From Flammeovirgaceae bacterium UBA5008 (lineage in GTDB: Bacteria; Bacteroidota; Bacteroidia; Cytophagales; Cyclobacteriaceae), in contig DGYK01000049.1 in the NCBI GenBank assembly GCA_002398365.1, positions 1 to 64,000 on the forward strand: a stretch of DNA of 64,000 nucleotides, read 5' to 3'. Made by a program: the position numbers and the translations under genes. Shown one piece after another: positions 52,378 to 61,348 of the stretch. The notes beneath the pieces are model-generated. The model was not told the origin of the DNA and made no database searches. It was given only the letters and a program-made list of their open reading frames with translations. Position 1 is the first letter of the stretch, and each line of letters starts with the position of its first letter.

Positions 52378-54852
52378 ATGCTCCAGCATTACATCATTCA
52401 CTTCTTCCGAAGCATCCAGCGCCAGAAACTATTTTCACTCATTAACCTATTAGGACTTACAGCCGGCATCACCAGTGCATTGCTCATCTTTCAATATGCC
52501 CAGCATGAGTTTAGCTATGATACTTTTCATCACGATGCGGAAAACATCTATCGTGTGAATCAGACTTTCATCTGGGGCGAGAACAATGATCATGAATTTG
52601 CCTCTACGGGTCCGGGTGTAGCATATGCGGTGAAGGAAGAATTGCCGGAGGTGAAATTGATTTCCAGTATTCATACACCGGGTGATTATCTGATCTCGTA
52701 TACTAATTCAAAAAAACAGGTAGTTACTTTCGATCAGACGAACATCCTCGCGGCTGATTCCAACTTCTTTCAGCTCTTCAACTTTCCTTTGGTAAAAGGA
52801 GATCCTGCGTCCGCATTGCGCCAGGCAAATACAATTGTCATGACTGAAAAAACAACTAAAAAGTATTTTGGCAATGAAGACCCGATGGGCAAGCAAGTGC
52901 AATTAGGCACCGGAGCACAACAACAGACGTTTGAAGTAACCGGAGTGGTGAAAGATCTTCCCAGCAACACGTATTTGCAATTTGAGATGTTGGTATCAAT
53001 GACCAGTTATCCGGTGATCAAAAAACTATACTGGAGTTGGGTGTGGACACAGTTGGAAACGTATGTATTACTGGATCCTTCTGCATCGGTGGCACAGGTA
53101 CGTGAAAAGTTAAAAGCCATTCCGCCCAAACATGCGGAAGCTACCTTGCAGCGCGTGATGAATATGTCGTATGCCGATTATGTGAAGTCGGGTAAGAAGT
53201 GGGAACTGTTTTTACAACCCCTTACGGGAATTCATTTGCCTTCGAAAGTAATCTACAACCGACTTCCCAATGACGGGAATATTGTGATCATGTATTCGCT
53301 GGTGGGTGCGGCAATCTTTATCATCCTGCTCTCATGTGTCAACTTCATGAATCTTTCTACGGCACAATTTACCAAGCGGATGAAAGAAGTTAGCGTGCGA
53401 AAAATTCTAGGGTTGAGTCGCACTTCGTTGAGTGCGGGTTACTTTATGGAAGCGTTTATCTTTTGTGTGATGGCGTTTGCCATTTCACTGGCGCTGATAC
53501 AAGCATTAATGCCAGCGTTTAATTTATTAGTGGGCCGCGAATTGCATTTTAGCTTATGGAACAATCCGAATCTACTCATCGCATTCGGTGTTTTGCTTTT
53601 CGCGATGAGTTTGATCTCCGGCAGCTATCCGGCTATTTTCTTAAGCGCTTTCAATCCTATTCAGGCGATGAAAGGAAAGTTGAACACCGGCACGGAAGGT
53701 AAAACGTTCCGCAATGCATTAGTCGTGTTTCAATTTACGATCTCCATTGCATTGATCAGTTGCACCGCGGTGGTGTTTCAACAATTGTCGTTTGTTGCGG
53801 AAAAAGATTTAGGCTTCGATCGTGAAAACCTGTTGGTGTTAAGTCATGGTGAACGTATTGCCGATGCCCAAGACATGGTGGCCGCAGCAGAGAATATCCC
53901 CGGCATTGTCAGTGCTTCCATGAGTACTTCCGTGCCCCCGAATGTATGGGGTGGTGATAAGTTCACAGCAGAAGGTATGGGCGACCGCACTTTTCCTTTG
54001 AACTTTACTTCTGCCGATGAAAATTACATTCCTACCTTGAAAGTAACGTTAGCTTTTGGCCGCAACTTCAGTAAAGAAACACCGGCCGATGCCAGTCGCG
54101 TGATTTTAAATGAGACAGCCGTGGCGCAAATCGGTTGGGCATTGGATGAGAGTGTCATTGGCAAAAAGATCCAACTTCCAGGCTCCGATATCTTCTTTGA
54201 AGTAATTGGCGTAGTGAAAGATTACAACTACTGGACACTCGGAAATCCAATTGAGCCCATGGCTATCTTTCATTTGAAGAATGATCAACTGTTTGGCGGT
54301 GGCACGAAGCAATACTTAGTGGCACGTATCGATGGGAAAACTGCTCAAGGCTGGGAGAATACCATCACGCAATTAGAAGGTTTGTACAAAAAGAAAGCCG
54401 GTGATTTTCCGTTTGAATACACGTTTGTGGACCAGGCATTTGCCAACACGTTTAAAGGCGAGGCAAACTTTGCGAAGACACTGACAGCTATGGCCAGCTT
54501 GTGCATTCTCATTGCCTCCCTCGGCTTATTAGGAATGATTGTTTACGCTTTGGAACAAAAGACCAAGGAAATTGGCATTCGTAAAGTTTCAGGGGCCTCG
54601 GTGGCGGATATTCTGTTGTTGATTTCGAAGAGTTACACCGTGCTGATTATCATTGCCTTTGTGATCGGAGCACCACTCTCCTATTGGCTGATGACACAAT
54701 GGCTAAAAGGTTTTGAATACCACATTACACCATCGCCTTTCATTTATATCGGTGCGGGTGTGGGAACCTTATTAACCGCGTTAGCCATCACCAGTTATCA
54801 CTCTATGAAAGCAGCTTTACTCAATCCGGTAGAGGTGTTGAAGGATGAGTAA
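52378..54852 (+). CDS. ABC transporter permease, FtsX/MacB family
   Basis: 824 aa. Two repeats of a MacB-type periplasmic core (residues ~20-300 and ~480-680), each followed by an FtsX-type membrane unit. Four-plus membrane spans: FSLINLLGLTAGITSALLIF near the N-terminus, IVIMYSLVGAAIFIILLSCV and its partners mid-protein, and LTAMASLCILIASLGLLGM plus later spans. LEQKTKEIGIRKVSGAS is the conserved cytoplasmic coupling segment. The ATPase partner is not adjacent, as is common in Bacteroidota. The substrate may be a lipoprotein or peptide; not known. Confidence 0.88.
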   Translation: MLQHYIIHFFRSIQRQKLFSLINLLGLTAGITSALLIFQYAQHEFSYDTFHHDAENIYRVNQTFIWGENNDHEFASTGPGVAYAVKEELPEVKLISSIHTPGDYLISYTNSKKQVVTFDQTNILAADSNFFQLFNFPLVKGDPASALRQANTIVMTEKTTKKYFGNEDPMGKQVQLGTGAQQQTFEVTGVVKDLPSNTYLQFEMLVSMTSYPVIKKLYWSWVWTQLETYVLLDPSASVAQVREKLKAIPPKHAEATLQRVMNMSYADYVKSGKKWELFLQPLTGIHLPSKVIYNRLPNDGNIVIMYSLVGAAIFIILLSCVNFMNLSTAQFTKRMKEVSVRKILGLSRTSLSAGYFMEAFIFCVMAFAISLALIQALMPAFNLLVGRELHFSLWNNPNLLIAFGVLLFAMSLISGSYPAIFLSAFNPIQAMKGKLNTGTEGKTFRNALVVFQFTISIALISCTAVVFQQLSFVAEKDLGFDRENLLVLSHGERIADAQDMVAAAENIPGIVSASMSTSVPPNVWGGDKFTAEGMGDRTFPLNFTSADENYIPTLKVTLAFGRNFSKETPADASRVILNETAVAQIGWALDESVIGKKIQLPGSDIFFEVIGVVKDYNYWTLGNPIEPMAIFHLKNDQLFGGGTKQYLVARIDGKTAQGWENTITQLEGLYKKKAGDFPFEYTFVDQAFANTFKGEANFAKTLTAMASLCILIASLGLLGMIVYALEQKTKEIGIRKVSGASVADILLLISKSYTVLIIIAFVIGAPLSYWLMTQWLKGFEYHITPSPFIYIGAGVGTLLTALAITSYHSMKAALLNPVEVLKDE

Positions 54853-54873
54853 TGAAAAAGGAAATTGAACAAA

Positions 54874-55614
54874 TCAGGGTTTCTTCACAAAGAATCTCGG
54901 TTTCAGTCTTTGTTTGATATCTGCCGGGAGACTTTCTCCCTTCGTATATCTATCAATCAATTTCGTTAACTGCCTATCATTATATTTTGCTAATTTATAA
55001 TACCCTGCTGCTGTTACTACTGCACCGCCACCTGCCATCGCAAAAATAGATGGTGGGGTTGCATTCGGATCAAATGTTGAAGTTATCTTGGTAATTGAAT
55101 ACAAGGCCATTGAACCGAATACAATAACAAGGATTCTCCCTGATCTCTTTTTGACAAGAAACATCTTTCGAAGGGCTTCAATGGTATCTTTCTTAGCATC
55201 ACTCAGCTCCTGCGCATCCGCCAGCAGAAATGATACCTTCTTATCAAACTTTGACAATTTGAGTTGTGCCTCCACAGCTGTTACCTGCCGGAAAGTGGCT
55301 ATGCCATCCATTAAACCTCGTCCGACACCGCATTCTACAAAGTAGGTTTTACCAGCTTCCACCTGCATTTTAAAAGTAGCTTCAGACACCGTGATGGCTT
55401 TGAACGTAACCGGGCCGGGTTTGCATGGAAATAAAAAATACGTATCCGGAGAGATCAAACCAATTACTTTCTCCTGATGCAAAACCTGGTAGGGCTTCGT
55501 TCCAATTAATCGCCCTTGGCGAAAAAACACAATGGTCGCTAAAGAATCTTGTGCTACACTTGTTGTCGCGAGGGACAACAACAAACCAACCGTTACAATT
55601 TTAATAAAACGCAT
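54874..55614 (-). CDS. Secreted DUF2846-like protein with C-terminal membrane spans
   Basis: 246 aa. Signal peptide (VTVGLLLSLATTSVAQ). The mature start TIVFFRQGRLIGTKPYQVLH and SPDTYFLFPCKPGPVTFKAI resembles DUF2846-type domains of bacterial lipoproteins. A helical region follows, then two weakly hydrophobic stretches (RILVIVFGSMALYSITKI, IFAMAGGGAVVTAAGYYKLA). Function unknown. It starts 9 nt after the YfhO stop, so a shared transcript is likely. Confidence 0.7.
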   Translation of the reverse strand: MRFIKIVTVGLLLSLATTSVAQDSLATIVFFRQGRLIGTKPYQVLHQEKVIGLISPDTYFLFPCKPGPVTFKAITVSEATFKMQVEAGKTYFVECGVGRGLMDGIATFRQVTAVEAQLKLSKFDKKVSFLLADAQELSDAKKDTIEALRKMFLVKKRSGRILVIVFGSMALYSITKITSTFDPNATPPSIFAMAGGGAVVTAAGYYKLAKYNDRQLTKLIDRYTKGESLPADIKQRLKPRFFVKKP

Positions 55615-55623
55615 AATTAAAAT

Positions 55624-58098
55624 TTACTCTTTCTCTGTTTTCGTATTCTCTCTGGTAAACAATCCCAAACATCCTATAAACAAAACTACCACCAGCCAAC
55701 TCGAAGCCAATGTTACTTTGTTCCCAATCAAATAAGGCTTGGGTTCAAACTTAAATTCGACTACATGCTTTCCTTGCGGTATTTTTAATGCACGTAACAC
55801 ATAGTTAGCGCGCAGTAAAGGAGTCTCTTTGCCATCAATGAAAGCGCTCCACCCTTTCGGGTAATAGATTTCTGAAAATACTGCGAGGCCATCGGCAGCA
55901 CTTTCGGTTTCATATTTTAGGTAAGACGGCTTCATCTCTGCTACGCGGATGCTACTCAAACTATCGTAACCAATACCTCCATATAAATTAGCCGCAAACT
56001 TCGATTGATCGATGACTGCGGTTTGTTTGGTATTGATTGTTTCTGTTTTCTTCAACTCTTCGGTAGGTGAATTGACGGCAACCACTTCTTTGACAAACCA
56101 AGCCGGTCCATTCGCATTGGGATTGGGAATGACATTGGCGGCTTCGGGGCCATACACCACGTACTTGGTGTTTAACATGTTCATTACTCCGTATTTGGTA
56201 AAATCCAAACTGCCTTTCTGGGCATCGGAATACAATTGTTGTGTTTCTTTCAACAAGCAAGAGTCGTACAGATCCTGATAGCGTCTCAACTTGGCACCAT
56301 GATAACCACCCAATGAATGATGGGCATAGGAAGTGCGGGCTTCGGACATCGCGCCCTGTAAGTTGTAAACGCGATAGTAGGATTTGTCTTGTAAGATGCG
56401 TTCGTCAGCTGCGTTGTTGGCGACAAATGAATTATCACGCTTGCGCTGAAAATTGTCTTTCGTAAAATAACGTCTGTCGACAACCGATAAATCAATCGCT
56501 ACTAAAAAGATGATGATGGCATAGAAACCCCAAGCGGATACTTTCTTTTCAAAGTTGAAATACAACAACAAAAACACCGGTAGAATAAATGCAAATGCAC
56601 GCCACGCATCGGCACGTAACAAACTCCTGCGGTCTTCACTCAACGCCTTCACAAACCAAGCGGGTAACTGTTTTCCTTCGCCCTCATTCACAAAACTTCC
56701 CATTCCGGCAAACGCAATCAACACCAAACACAATCCGCCTGTCGCTCCGAAGGCAATCAGAATTTTCTTTTTCGTTTCTTTTGTAATGCCGATGGTGAGC
56801 AATCGCTCCACTCCCATCATGCCTAACAACGGCATGGCAAACAAAATCATTACCAACGCAAAACTAACCGAACGAAATTTATTGTAACCCGGAAAGTAAT
56901 CGAACATAAAATAGTTGAACGAAGCAAAGCTATCGCCCCAACTCAGCATTAAACCCAATGCCCCGATGGGCACCAGCCACCACACATATTTTCGCTCCGC
57001 AAACAAAATGCCGATCACAAATAAAAAGATCACAATCGCTCCTGCGTAATACGAACCAATGGTAGAACCTTGCGGTCCCCAATAAGCCGCTGTATAATTC
57101 GCCAGTTGATTGGCCATTTCATTATCTCCTGAATTGACCAGTGCTTTATACGTAGCGCTATTCTGATCTTGCACGAACGATTTCGTGCTGGTGCCACCGT
57201 AAAAATCGGGGATCATCAACGCCATGGATTCCCACACACCGTATTTATACGCAAACGCATATTGCTTTGACAAGCCGTTGGCATCACCTGCCTCTCCTTG
57301 CGAAGCCGGTTTCACTAACTCCGACTTTCCACGAATGGAGTAGTTGGTATATTCGGTAATCGCCCAGAATTGTCCGAAGAACGTGCCTGCTGCCAACACC
57401 ACTGCCGGTATCAACGCGCCAATCGTCTTCACAAAATCGCCCAACTGTTTGGTTTGAAAATGGTGAATGAGTTGTACTAATCCATACACACCTACAATCA
57501 ACACCGTGTAATAGGTAATCTGCATGTGATTCTCACGTAAGTGAAGTGCCAACGCCAATGCGGTCATTCCGAAACCCAATAAACGCTTGCCCGAAAATGC
57601 TACGTGAATTCCGGCAATGACAAACGGCATGAATGCAATCGCACCAATGCGTGAATTATGACCAGCCGATAAACCGATGATGACATACGAAGACAACCCA
57701 AAAGCCAGTGCCCCTGCAATGGCCAGATACGGGCGCACCCGAAATGCTAACAACAGAATGTAGTAGCAGATAAAAGCTGCCAAAATATTATTGATCGGAT
57801 GCGGCAAGAATAAACTCATGATCTTCTTGGTCCACACCACAGGCCCATCGCTCCATTTCAAACTGACCAGATAAGCCGGCATGCCACTAAACATATTAGT
57901 CGCCCACAAACCTTCTTCACCGGTTGCCTCGCGGTAATCACTCAGCGACTTGCTGGCACCCTGAAACTGCTGAATATCCGGCTGGCTGATTGACTTATTA
58001 TCAAAAAACACCGGGCTGAAGAAAAAGACGGTAACCAGAAGAAACACCAATACGGCAATGACGTGCGGCTGAACGACAGACCACTTAATTTTTTGCAT
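55624..58098 (-). CDS. YfhO-family membrane protein (glycosyltransferase-like)
   Basis: 824 aa from ATG 58098; the longer frame runs over the divergent DUF4440 gene and adds 42 residues. About a dozen membrane spans, including VIAVLVFLLVTVFFFSPVFF at the start and LAFIVFFLFVIGILFAERK-type spans. YfhO-family landmarks: SQPDIQQFQGASKSLSDYR, FSGMPAYLVSL, ISLGLSAGHNSRIGA-like SAGHNSRIGAIAFMPF, and at the C-terminus YFVKEV...YPKGWSAFIDGKETPLLRAN. In Bacillus YfhO decorates teichoic acids; here it may modify surface glycans. It is divergent from DUF4440 with 72 nt between. Confidence 0.85.
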   Translation of the reverse strand: MQKIKWSVVQPHVIAVLVFLLVTVFFFSPVFFDNKSISQPDIQQFQGASKSLSDYREATGEEGLWATNMFSGMPAYLVSLKWSDGPVVWTKKIMSLFLPHPINNILAAFICYYILLLAFRVRPYLAIAGALAFGLSSYVIIGLSAGHNSRIGAIAFMPFVIAGIHVAFSGKRLLGFGMTALALALHLRENHMQITYYTVLIVGVYGLVQLIHHFQTKQLGDFVKTIGALIPAVVLAAGTFFGQFWAITEYTNYSIRGKSELVKPASQGEAGDANGLSKQYAFAYKYGVWESMALMIPDFYGGTSTKSFVQDQNSATYKALVNSGDNEMANQLANYTAAYWGPQGSTIGSYYAGAIVIFLFVIGILFAERKYVWWLVPIGALGLMLSWGDSFASFNYFMFDYFPGYNKFRSVSFALVMILFAMPLLGMMGVERLLTIGITKETKKKILIAFGATGGLCLVLIAFAGMGSFVNEGEGKQLPAWFVKALSEDRRSLLRADAWRAFAFILPVFLLLYFNFEKKVSAWGFYAIIIFLVAIDLSVVDRRYFTKDNFQRKRDNSFVANNAADERILQDKSYYRVYNLQGAMSEARTSYAHHSLGGYHGAKLRRYQDLYDSCLLKETQQLYSDAQKGSLDFTKYGVMNMLNTKYVVYGPEAANVIPNPNANGPAWFVKEVVAVNSPTEELKKTETINTKQTAVIDQSKFAANLYGGIGYDSLSSIRVAEMKPSYLKYETESAADGLAVFSEIYYPKGWSAFIDGKETPLLRANYVLRALKIPQGKHVVEFKFEPKPYLIGNKVTLASSWLVVVLFIGCLGLFTRENTKTEKE

Positions 58099-58170
58099 GG
58101 AAATGGCTTTTATAGTCTGCAAATGTGCAAATTTGATTTGGTTTAATGCATACCCTAAACGCCAAATGCC

Positions 58171-58614
58171 ATGATTTTTCGCTTTGCACTCCTCGCTTGT
58201 ATTGGTTTGATCATCAGCTGTCAACCTCCGCGCACGGAAGGTCGGTCGGCTGCAGCAGATATCACTGCTATTAAAGCCGTGTTAGAAAAACAAGTCAACG
58301 CGTGGAACGAGGGTAACATTGATGCCTTTATGGAAGGTTACTGGAAATCGGATTCTCTCCTATTCATCGGATCGAAAATTACTTACGGTTGGGACAGCAC
58401 CTTGGTTCGCTACAAAAAAAGTTATCCCGACAAGGCCACGATGGGTCAACTGCGTTTTGATATTATGCGCGTGGACTTTATATCAACAGATCATTATCTC
58501 GTGACCGGAAGATACACGCTGCTGCGTGCCAACGACCAACCCACCGGCATTTTTACTTTATGGGTAAAACGCGTTAACGGAGCGTGGGTAGTGGTGTACG
58601 ATCATACTTCGTGA
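58171..58614 (+). CDS. DUF4440 (SnoaL-like) lipoprotein
   Basis: 147 aa. Lipobox LACIGLIISC ends at ~Cys17. NTF2-like fold: KAVLEKQVNAWNEGNIDAFM, then YWKSDSLLFIGSKITYGWDS, and the C-terminal FTLWVKRVNGAWVVVYDHTS, a DUF4440 ending. No catalytic residues can be assigned. The following ECF sigma gene starts 83 nt downstream. Confidence 0.85.
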   Translation: MIFRFALLACIGLIISCQPPRTEGRSAAADITAIKAVLEKQVNAWNEGNIDAFMEGYWKSDSLLFIGSKITYGWDSTLVRYKKSYPDKATMGQLRFDIMRVDFISTDHYLVTGRYTLLRANDQPTGIFTLWVKRVNGAWVVVYDHTS

Positions 58615-58697
58615 AGATCGCTTGATTTTTCTACCCTCTGTAAGGAATTATACATTCGTATCACTTATTGTTCAGGTTCTGCTGCACCTGATTTGGT

Positions 58698-59192
58698 ATG
58701 CACATTCATTTGAAAGATAAATTCACCGCTGAAATTCTCGCGCACCGCGGTATTATTCATAAGATCTGTCGGGTGTATCGAAAGGATGCCGATGATCGCA
58801 ATGATTTGTATCAGGAGATTGTGCTGAACGCCTGGCAATCTTTTCCGCGGTTTGAAGGTCGCTCGAAATTCTCTACGTGGTTATATCGCGTGGCCATCAA
58901 TACGGCTTTGTATCAAACGCGCAAAGATAAATTCTTTGGCAAACTATCGGATCTGGATTCTGCAGAAAACCAACCGGAAGAGTTATCCAACGAAGATGAT
59001 TTGCGACTGCTTTACCAAGCGATCGATCAATTGGATCCGGTTGACAAATCAATCGTGTTGTTATACTTAGATGAACTGCCGTACAAGGAGATATCAGAGA
59101 TTACTGGGCTCACGGAAACGAACGTGGGGGTTAAACTGAATCGGATTAAACTAAAAATGAAAAACCTACTTTCTGCTTATGGAGCTCGATGA
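58698..59192 (+). CDS. ECF-type RNA polymerase sigma factor
   Basis: 164 aa. Region 2: CRVYRKDADDRNDLYQEIVL then SKFSTWLYRVAINTALYQTR. Region 4: LDPVDKSIVLLYLDELPYKE and then the helix-turn-helix ISEITGLTETNVGVKLNRIK. Typical ECF without extra domains. It overlaps the next gene by 14 nt, which encodes a membrane protein likely to be its anti-sigma. Confidence 0.92.
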   Translation: MHIHLKDKFTAEILAHRGIIHKICRVYRKDADDRNDLYQEIVLNAWQSFPRFEGRSKFSTWLYRVAINTALYQTRKDKFFGKLSDLDSAENQPEELSNEDDLRLLYQAIDQLDPVDKSIVLLYLDELPYKEISEITGLTETNVGVKLNRIKLKMKNLLSAYGAR

Positions 59193-59751
59193 TTTGAAAG
59201 AACAGTGGGCCAAGCCCGACTGGAATAATATGCAGGCTAACCCTGCCAACGAAGCGGATCAAATTCAAGCGATTATTTCTAAATCGAGGCGTGGTATCCG
59301 GAAAATTTTCTCTATTGAGATGGGTATTGGTGTGTTGATGTATATTCTTTTCGGGATACTGGCATTTTGGGCAAAGGAAAGTGTATCTTTTTTCTTGTAC
59401 AAGCTCGTGGCCGTGATTACTGTCTTCGCCATTCCGATTTACTATCGTATGTATCGTTCGATTCGGTTGTTGGAAACAGCGGACTATGGAAAAGATATGA
59501 AGACGCACCTTTCGGCTTTTCTGACTCACTATAAAATCACGATGGCGATTTATCAATGGGGCAGTTATGTGATGATTATCGGGGCGTTGATTGTTTTTTA
59601 TACGGATCAATCGTTTGAGCGGCAAACGCTATCGTATAAAATATGGATTACTGTTTACATGCTTATTTGCATGGTCATGACCAAGCCGCTGGTGAACCGG
59701 TTTTACGGTCGCAAAGTGAAATCGATGGAAGCGTTTGTGAATGAATCGTAA
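59179..59751 (+). CDS. Probable membrane-bound anti-sigma factor
   Basis: 190 aa. Short cytoplasmic head (MELDDLKEQWAKPDWNNM), then four membrane spans (GIGVLMYILFGILAFWA, LYKLVAVITVFAIPIYYRMY, SYVMIIGALIVFYT, IWITVYMLICMVMTKPLV). The start MELDDLKEQWxK is frequent in Bacteroidota genes directly after ECF sigmas. No ZAS (HxxxCxxC) motif is present, so its anti-sigma role rests on gene order and overlap. Confidence 0.72.
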   Translation: MELDDLKEQWAKPDWNNMQANPANEADQIQAIISKSRRGIRKIFSIEMGIGVLMYILFGILAFWAKESVSFFLYKLVAVITVFAIPIYYRMYRSIRLLETADYGKDMKTHLSAFLTHYKITMAIYQWGSYVMIIGALIVFYTDQSFERQTLSYKIWITVYMLICMVMTKPLVNRFYGRKVKSMEAFVNES

Positions 59752-59903
59752 GCTGCAAGCGGCAAACTTAAAGCTTCAGGCTGCAGGTTACGGGCTGCAA
59801 GCGGTGGGGAGTAAGTTGAAAGTTGTTGGTTGAAAGCTGCAAGCGGCAGGTTGAAAGCTTCAGGCTGCAGGCTACGGGCTGCAAGTGGTGGGGAGTAAGT
59901 TAC
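59751..59903. repeat. Imperfect direct repeat, period 84 bp
   Basis: Two copies beginning AGCTGCAAGCGGC at 59751 and 59835. Each has AAGCTTCAGGCTGCAGG followed by GGGCTGCAAG and GGTGGGGAGTAAGTT. The first copy starts at the last base of the anti-sigma stop codon. The same words recur near 60700 and 63030-63270. No frame is coding. Confidence 0.85.
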
Positions 59904-59948
59904 ACGCTGTCAGTGCGAGGAACGAGGAATCTTTTCAAACGTATTTTT

Positions 59949-60156
59949 ACCAAAGATGCCTCGTACCTCGGCACGACAAGGGTGGTGAAAGGCATTTCTT
60001 AAAATACTTTTTGATACCTCATCCTAGCCTTCTCCACAAGAGAAGGTATTAGCGGAATTTTAAGAAATGCCTTTGCCTGCTGTCGTAACAGCATTCACAA
60101 CTCGTTCTTAACCACGACCAAAGATGCCTCGTGCCTCGGCATGACAAGAGTGATGA
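59949..60156. repeat. Composite palindromic element with flanking direct repeats
   Basis: Outer direct repeats of 40 bp (59949-59988 and 60117-60156) begin ACCAAAGATGCCTCGT and differ at five positions. Inside, AAAGGCATTTCTTAAAAT (59988-60005) is exactly reverse-complementary to 60057-60074 (18 bp). The core holds another hairpin, CCTTCTC/GAGAAGG (60028-60034, 60040-60046). It is non-coding and sits between the anti-sigma and DUF937-like genes. Confidence 0.75.
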
Positions 60157-60170
60157 GACGGTTCTAAACT

Positions 60171-60674
60171 TTACTTAAACAATCCTCCCAACATACCACC
60201 GATGTTGCCGAGTGGGTTGTTGTTGCCGCCTCCGGTCATTTGACCTAAGATGCTTCCAACATCCAATCCGCTGTTGCCGGTAGTGGATTTTAAAATGCCA
60301 CCCAAGTCAAAACTGCTGTCGTTGGGGTCGTTGGTTTTGGAGATCAATTGATTCATCACAGTCGGCAATAATGAAGAAGCAATGCCTTGTGCTACTTGAG
60401 GAGATACTCCGAATTTAGAAGCAAAGTTTCCGGCTACCTGCGAAATGATGTTGGACACCATCGGGTTGCTGGTGAGTGAACTGCCTCCGCCATTTTGAAA
60501 TAAGGAGACGATCTGCTGCAGATTGCCACCGGAAGCCTGACTTTGCAAACCGTTAAAGATTTGTGAAGCTACATCTTTGATCGCAGCGTTGTTGTGTTGG
60601 TTTGGAATAGCAGGGTTGTTGATGATGGCATCGCCTGCATTCTCTTCTACTAACTTCATTAATTGGTCTAACAT
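60171..60674 (-). CDS. DUF937-like protein
   Basis: 167 aa. N-terminal helices (MLDQLMKLVEENAGDAII), then repeated helical segments FNGLQSQASGGNLQQIVSLF and NFASKFGVSPQVAQGIASSL of the DUF937/YidB type, with an extended Gly/Asn-rich C-terminus (GGNNNPLGNIGGMLGGLF). No signal peptide or transmembrane segment. Function unknown. It lies downstream of ribE with 87 nt between. Confidence 0.78.
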   Translation of the reverse strand: MLDQLMKLVEENAGDAIINNPAIPNQHNNAAIKDVASQIFNGLQSQASGGNLQQIVSLFQNGGGSSLTSNPMVSNIISQVAGNFASKFGVSPQVAQGIASSLLPTVMNQLISKTNDPNDSSFDLGGILKSTTGNSGLDVGSILGQMTGGGNNNPLGNIGGMLGGLFK

Positions 60675-60689
60675 AGGGGTTTGTTTTAG

Positions 60690-60755
60690 TTTATTTGTTA
60701 CTGGTTACTCGTTGCAAGTTGCTGGTTACTGGTTGCAAGTTACCAGGCAAGTGTT
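60690..60755. repeat. Word repeats between ribE and DUF937-like gene
   Basis: Repeats of GTTACTGGTTAC and GTTGCAAGTT words, similar to other intergenic word repeats of this window (59751-59903). Confidence 0.6.
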
Positions 60756-60761
60756 GCACTA

Positions 60762-61346
60762 TCATTTTCCCACTAACCGCTTGACATACTTGCCGATGAT
60801 GTCGAATTCTAAATTAACGGCATCGCCTACCTTCAATTGGTGAAAGTTGGTGTGCTCATACGTGTAGGGAATGATCGCCACACGAAAGCCATTCTCTTTC
60901 GAGTTGAAGCACGTCAGGCTCACGCCATTCACCGCAATGGATCCTTTCTCTACCGTTACGTTTCCGATGCCCGCATCGTATTCAAAGTCAAACAGCCAAC
61001 TGCCATTTTCTTCTTGTATGCGTGTACACACTCCGGTTTGGTCTACATGGCCCTGCACAATGTGTCCGTCAAAGCGGCCATTGGCCACCATGCAGCGCTC
61101 GATGTTGACACGCGTGCCCACTTTCCAATCCCGTAAGGTGGTTTTGGATAATGTTTCATCGATTGCCACCACACTATGTTGCCCTGCGCCTGTGCGCTCT
61201 ACGGTAAGGCACACTCCGTTGTGTGATACGCTCTGATCGACCTTCAACTCGTGACTGATCGCGCAAGCCACATTAAAACGCGTGTTCGTTCCCTCCTGCT
61301 GCAAGGATACCACCTCGCCCATCGCCTCAATAATTCCTGTAAACAT
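60762..61346 (-). CDS. ribE: Riboflavin synthase, alpha subunit
   Basis: 194 aa, two lumazine-binding repeats. The start MFTGIIEAMGEVVSL and the first-repeat SVSHNGVCLTVE are diagnostic; the second repeat has GSIAVNGVSLTCF, and GHIVQGHVDQTGVC links them. It dismutates 6,7-dimethyl-8-ribityllumazine into riboflavin. No FMN riboswitch is visible upstream. It lies 2 nt downstream of the M20 gene. Confidence 0.95.
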   Translation of the reverse strand: MFTGIIEAMGEVVSLQQEGTNTRFNVACAISHELKVDQSVSHNGVCLTVERTGAGQHSVVAIDETLSKTTLRDWKVGTRVNIERCMVANGRFDGHIVQGHVDQTGVCTRIQEENGSWLFDFEYDAGIGNVTVEKGSIAVNGVSLTCFNSKENGFRVAIIPYTYEHTNFHQLKVGDAVNLEFDIIGKYVKRLVGK

Positions 61347-61348
61347 GT

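Noticed and set aside
60762..61346. FMN riboswitch controlling ribE
   Set aside because: The gene is preceded by the M20 coding region with a 2-nt gap, and no RFN-like structure is visible before that gene.
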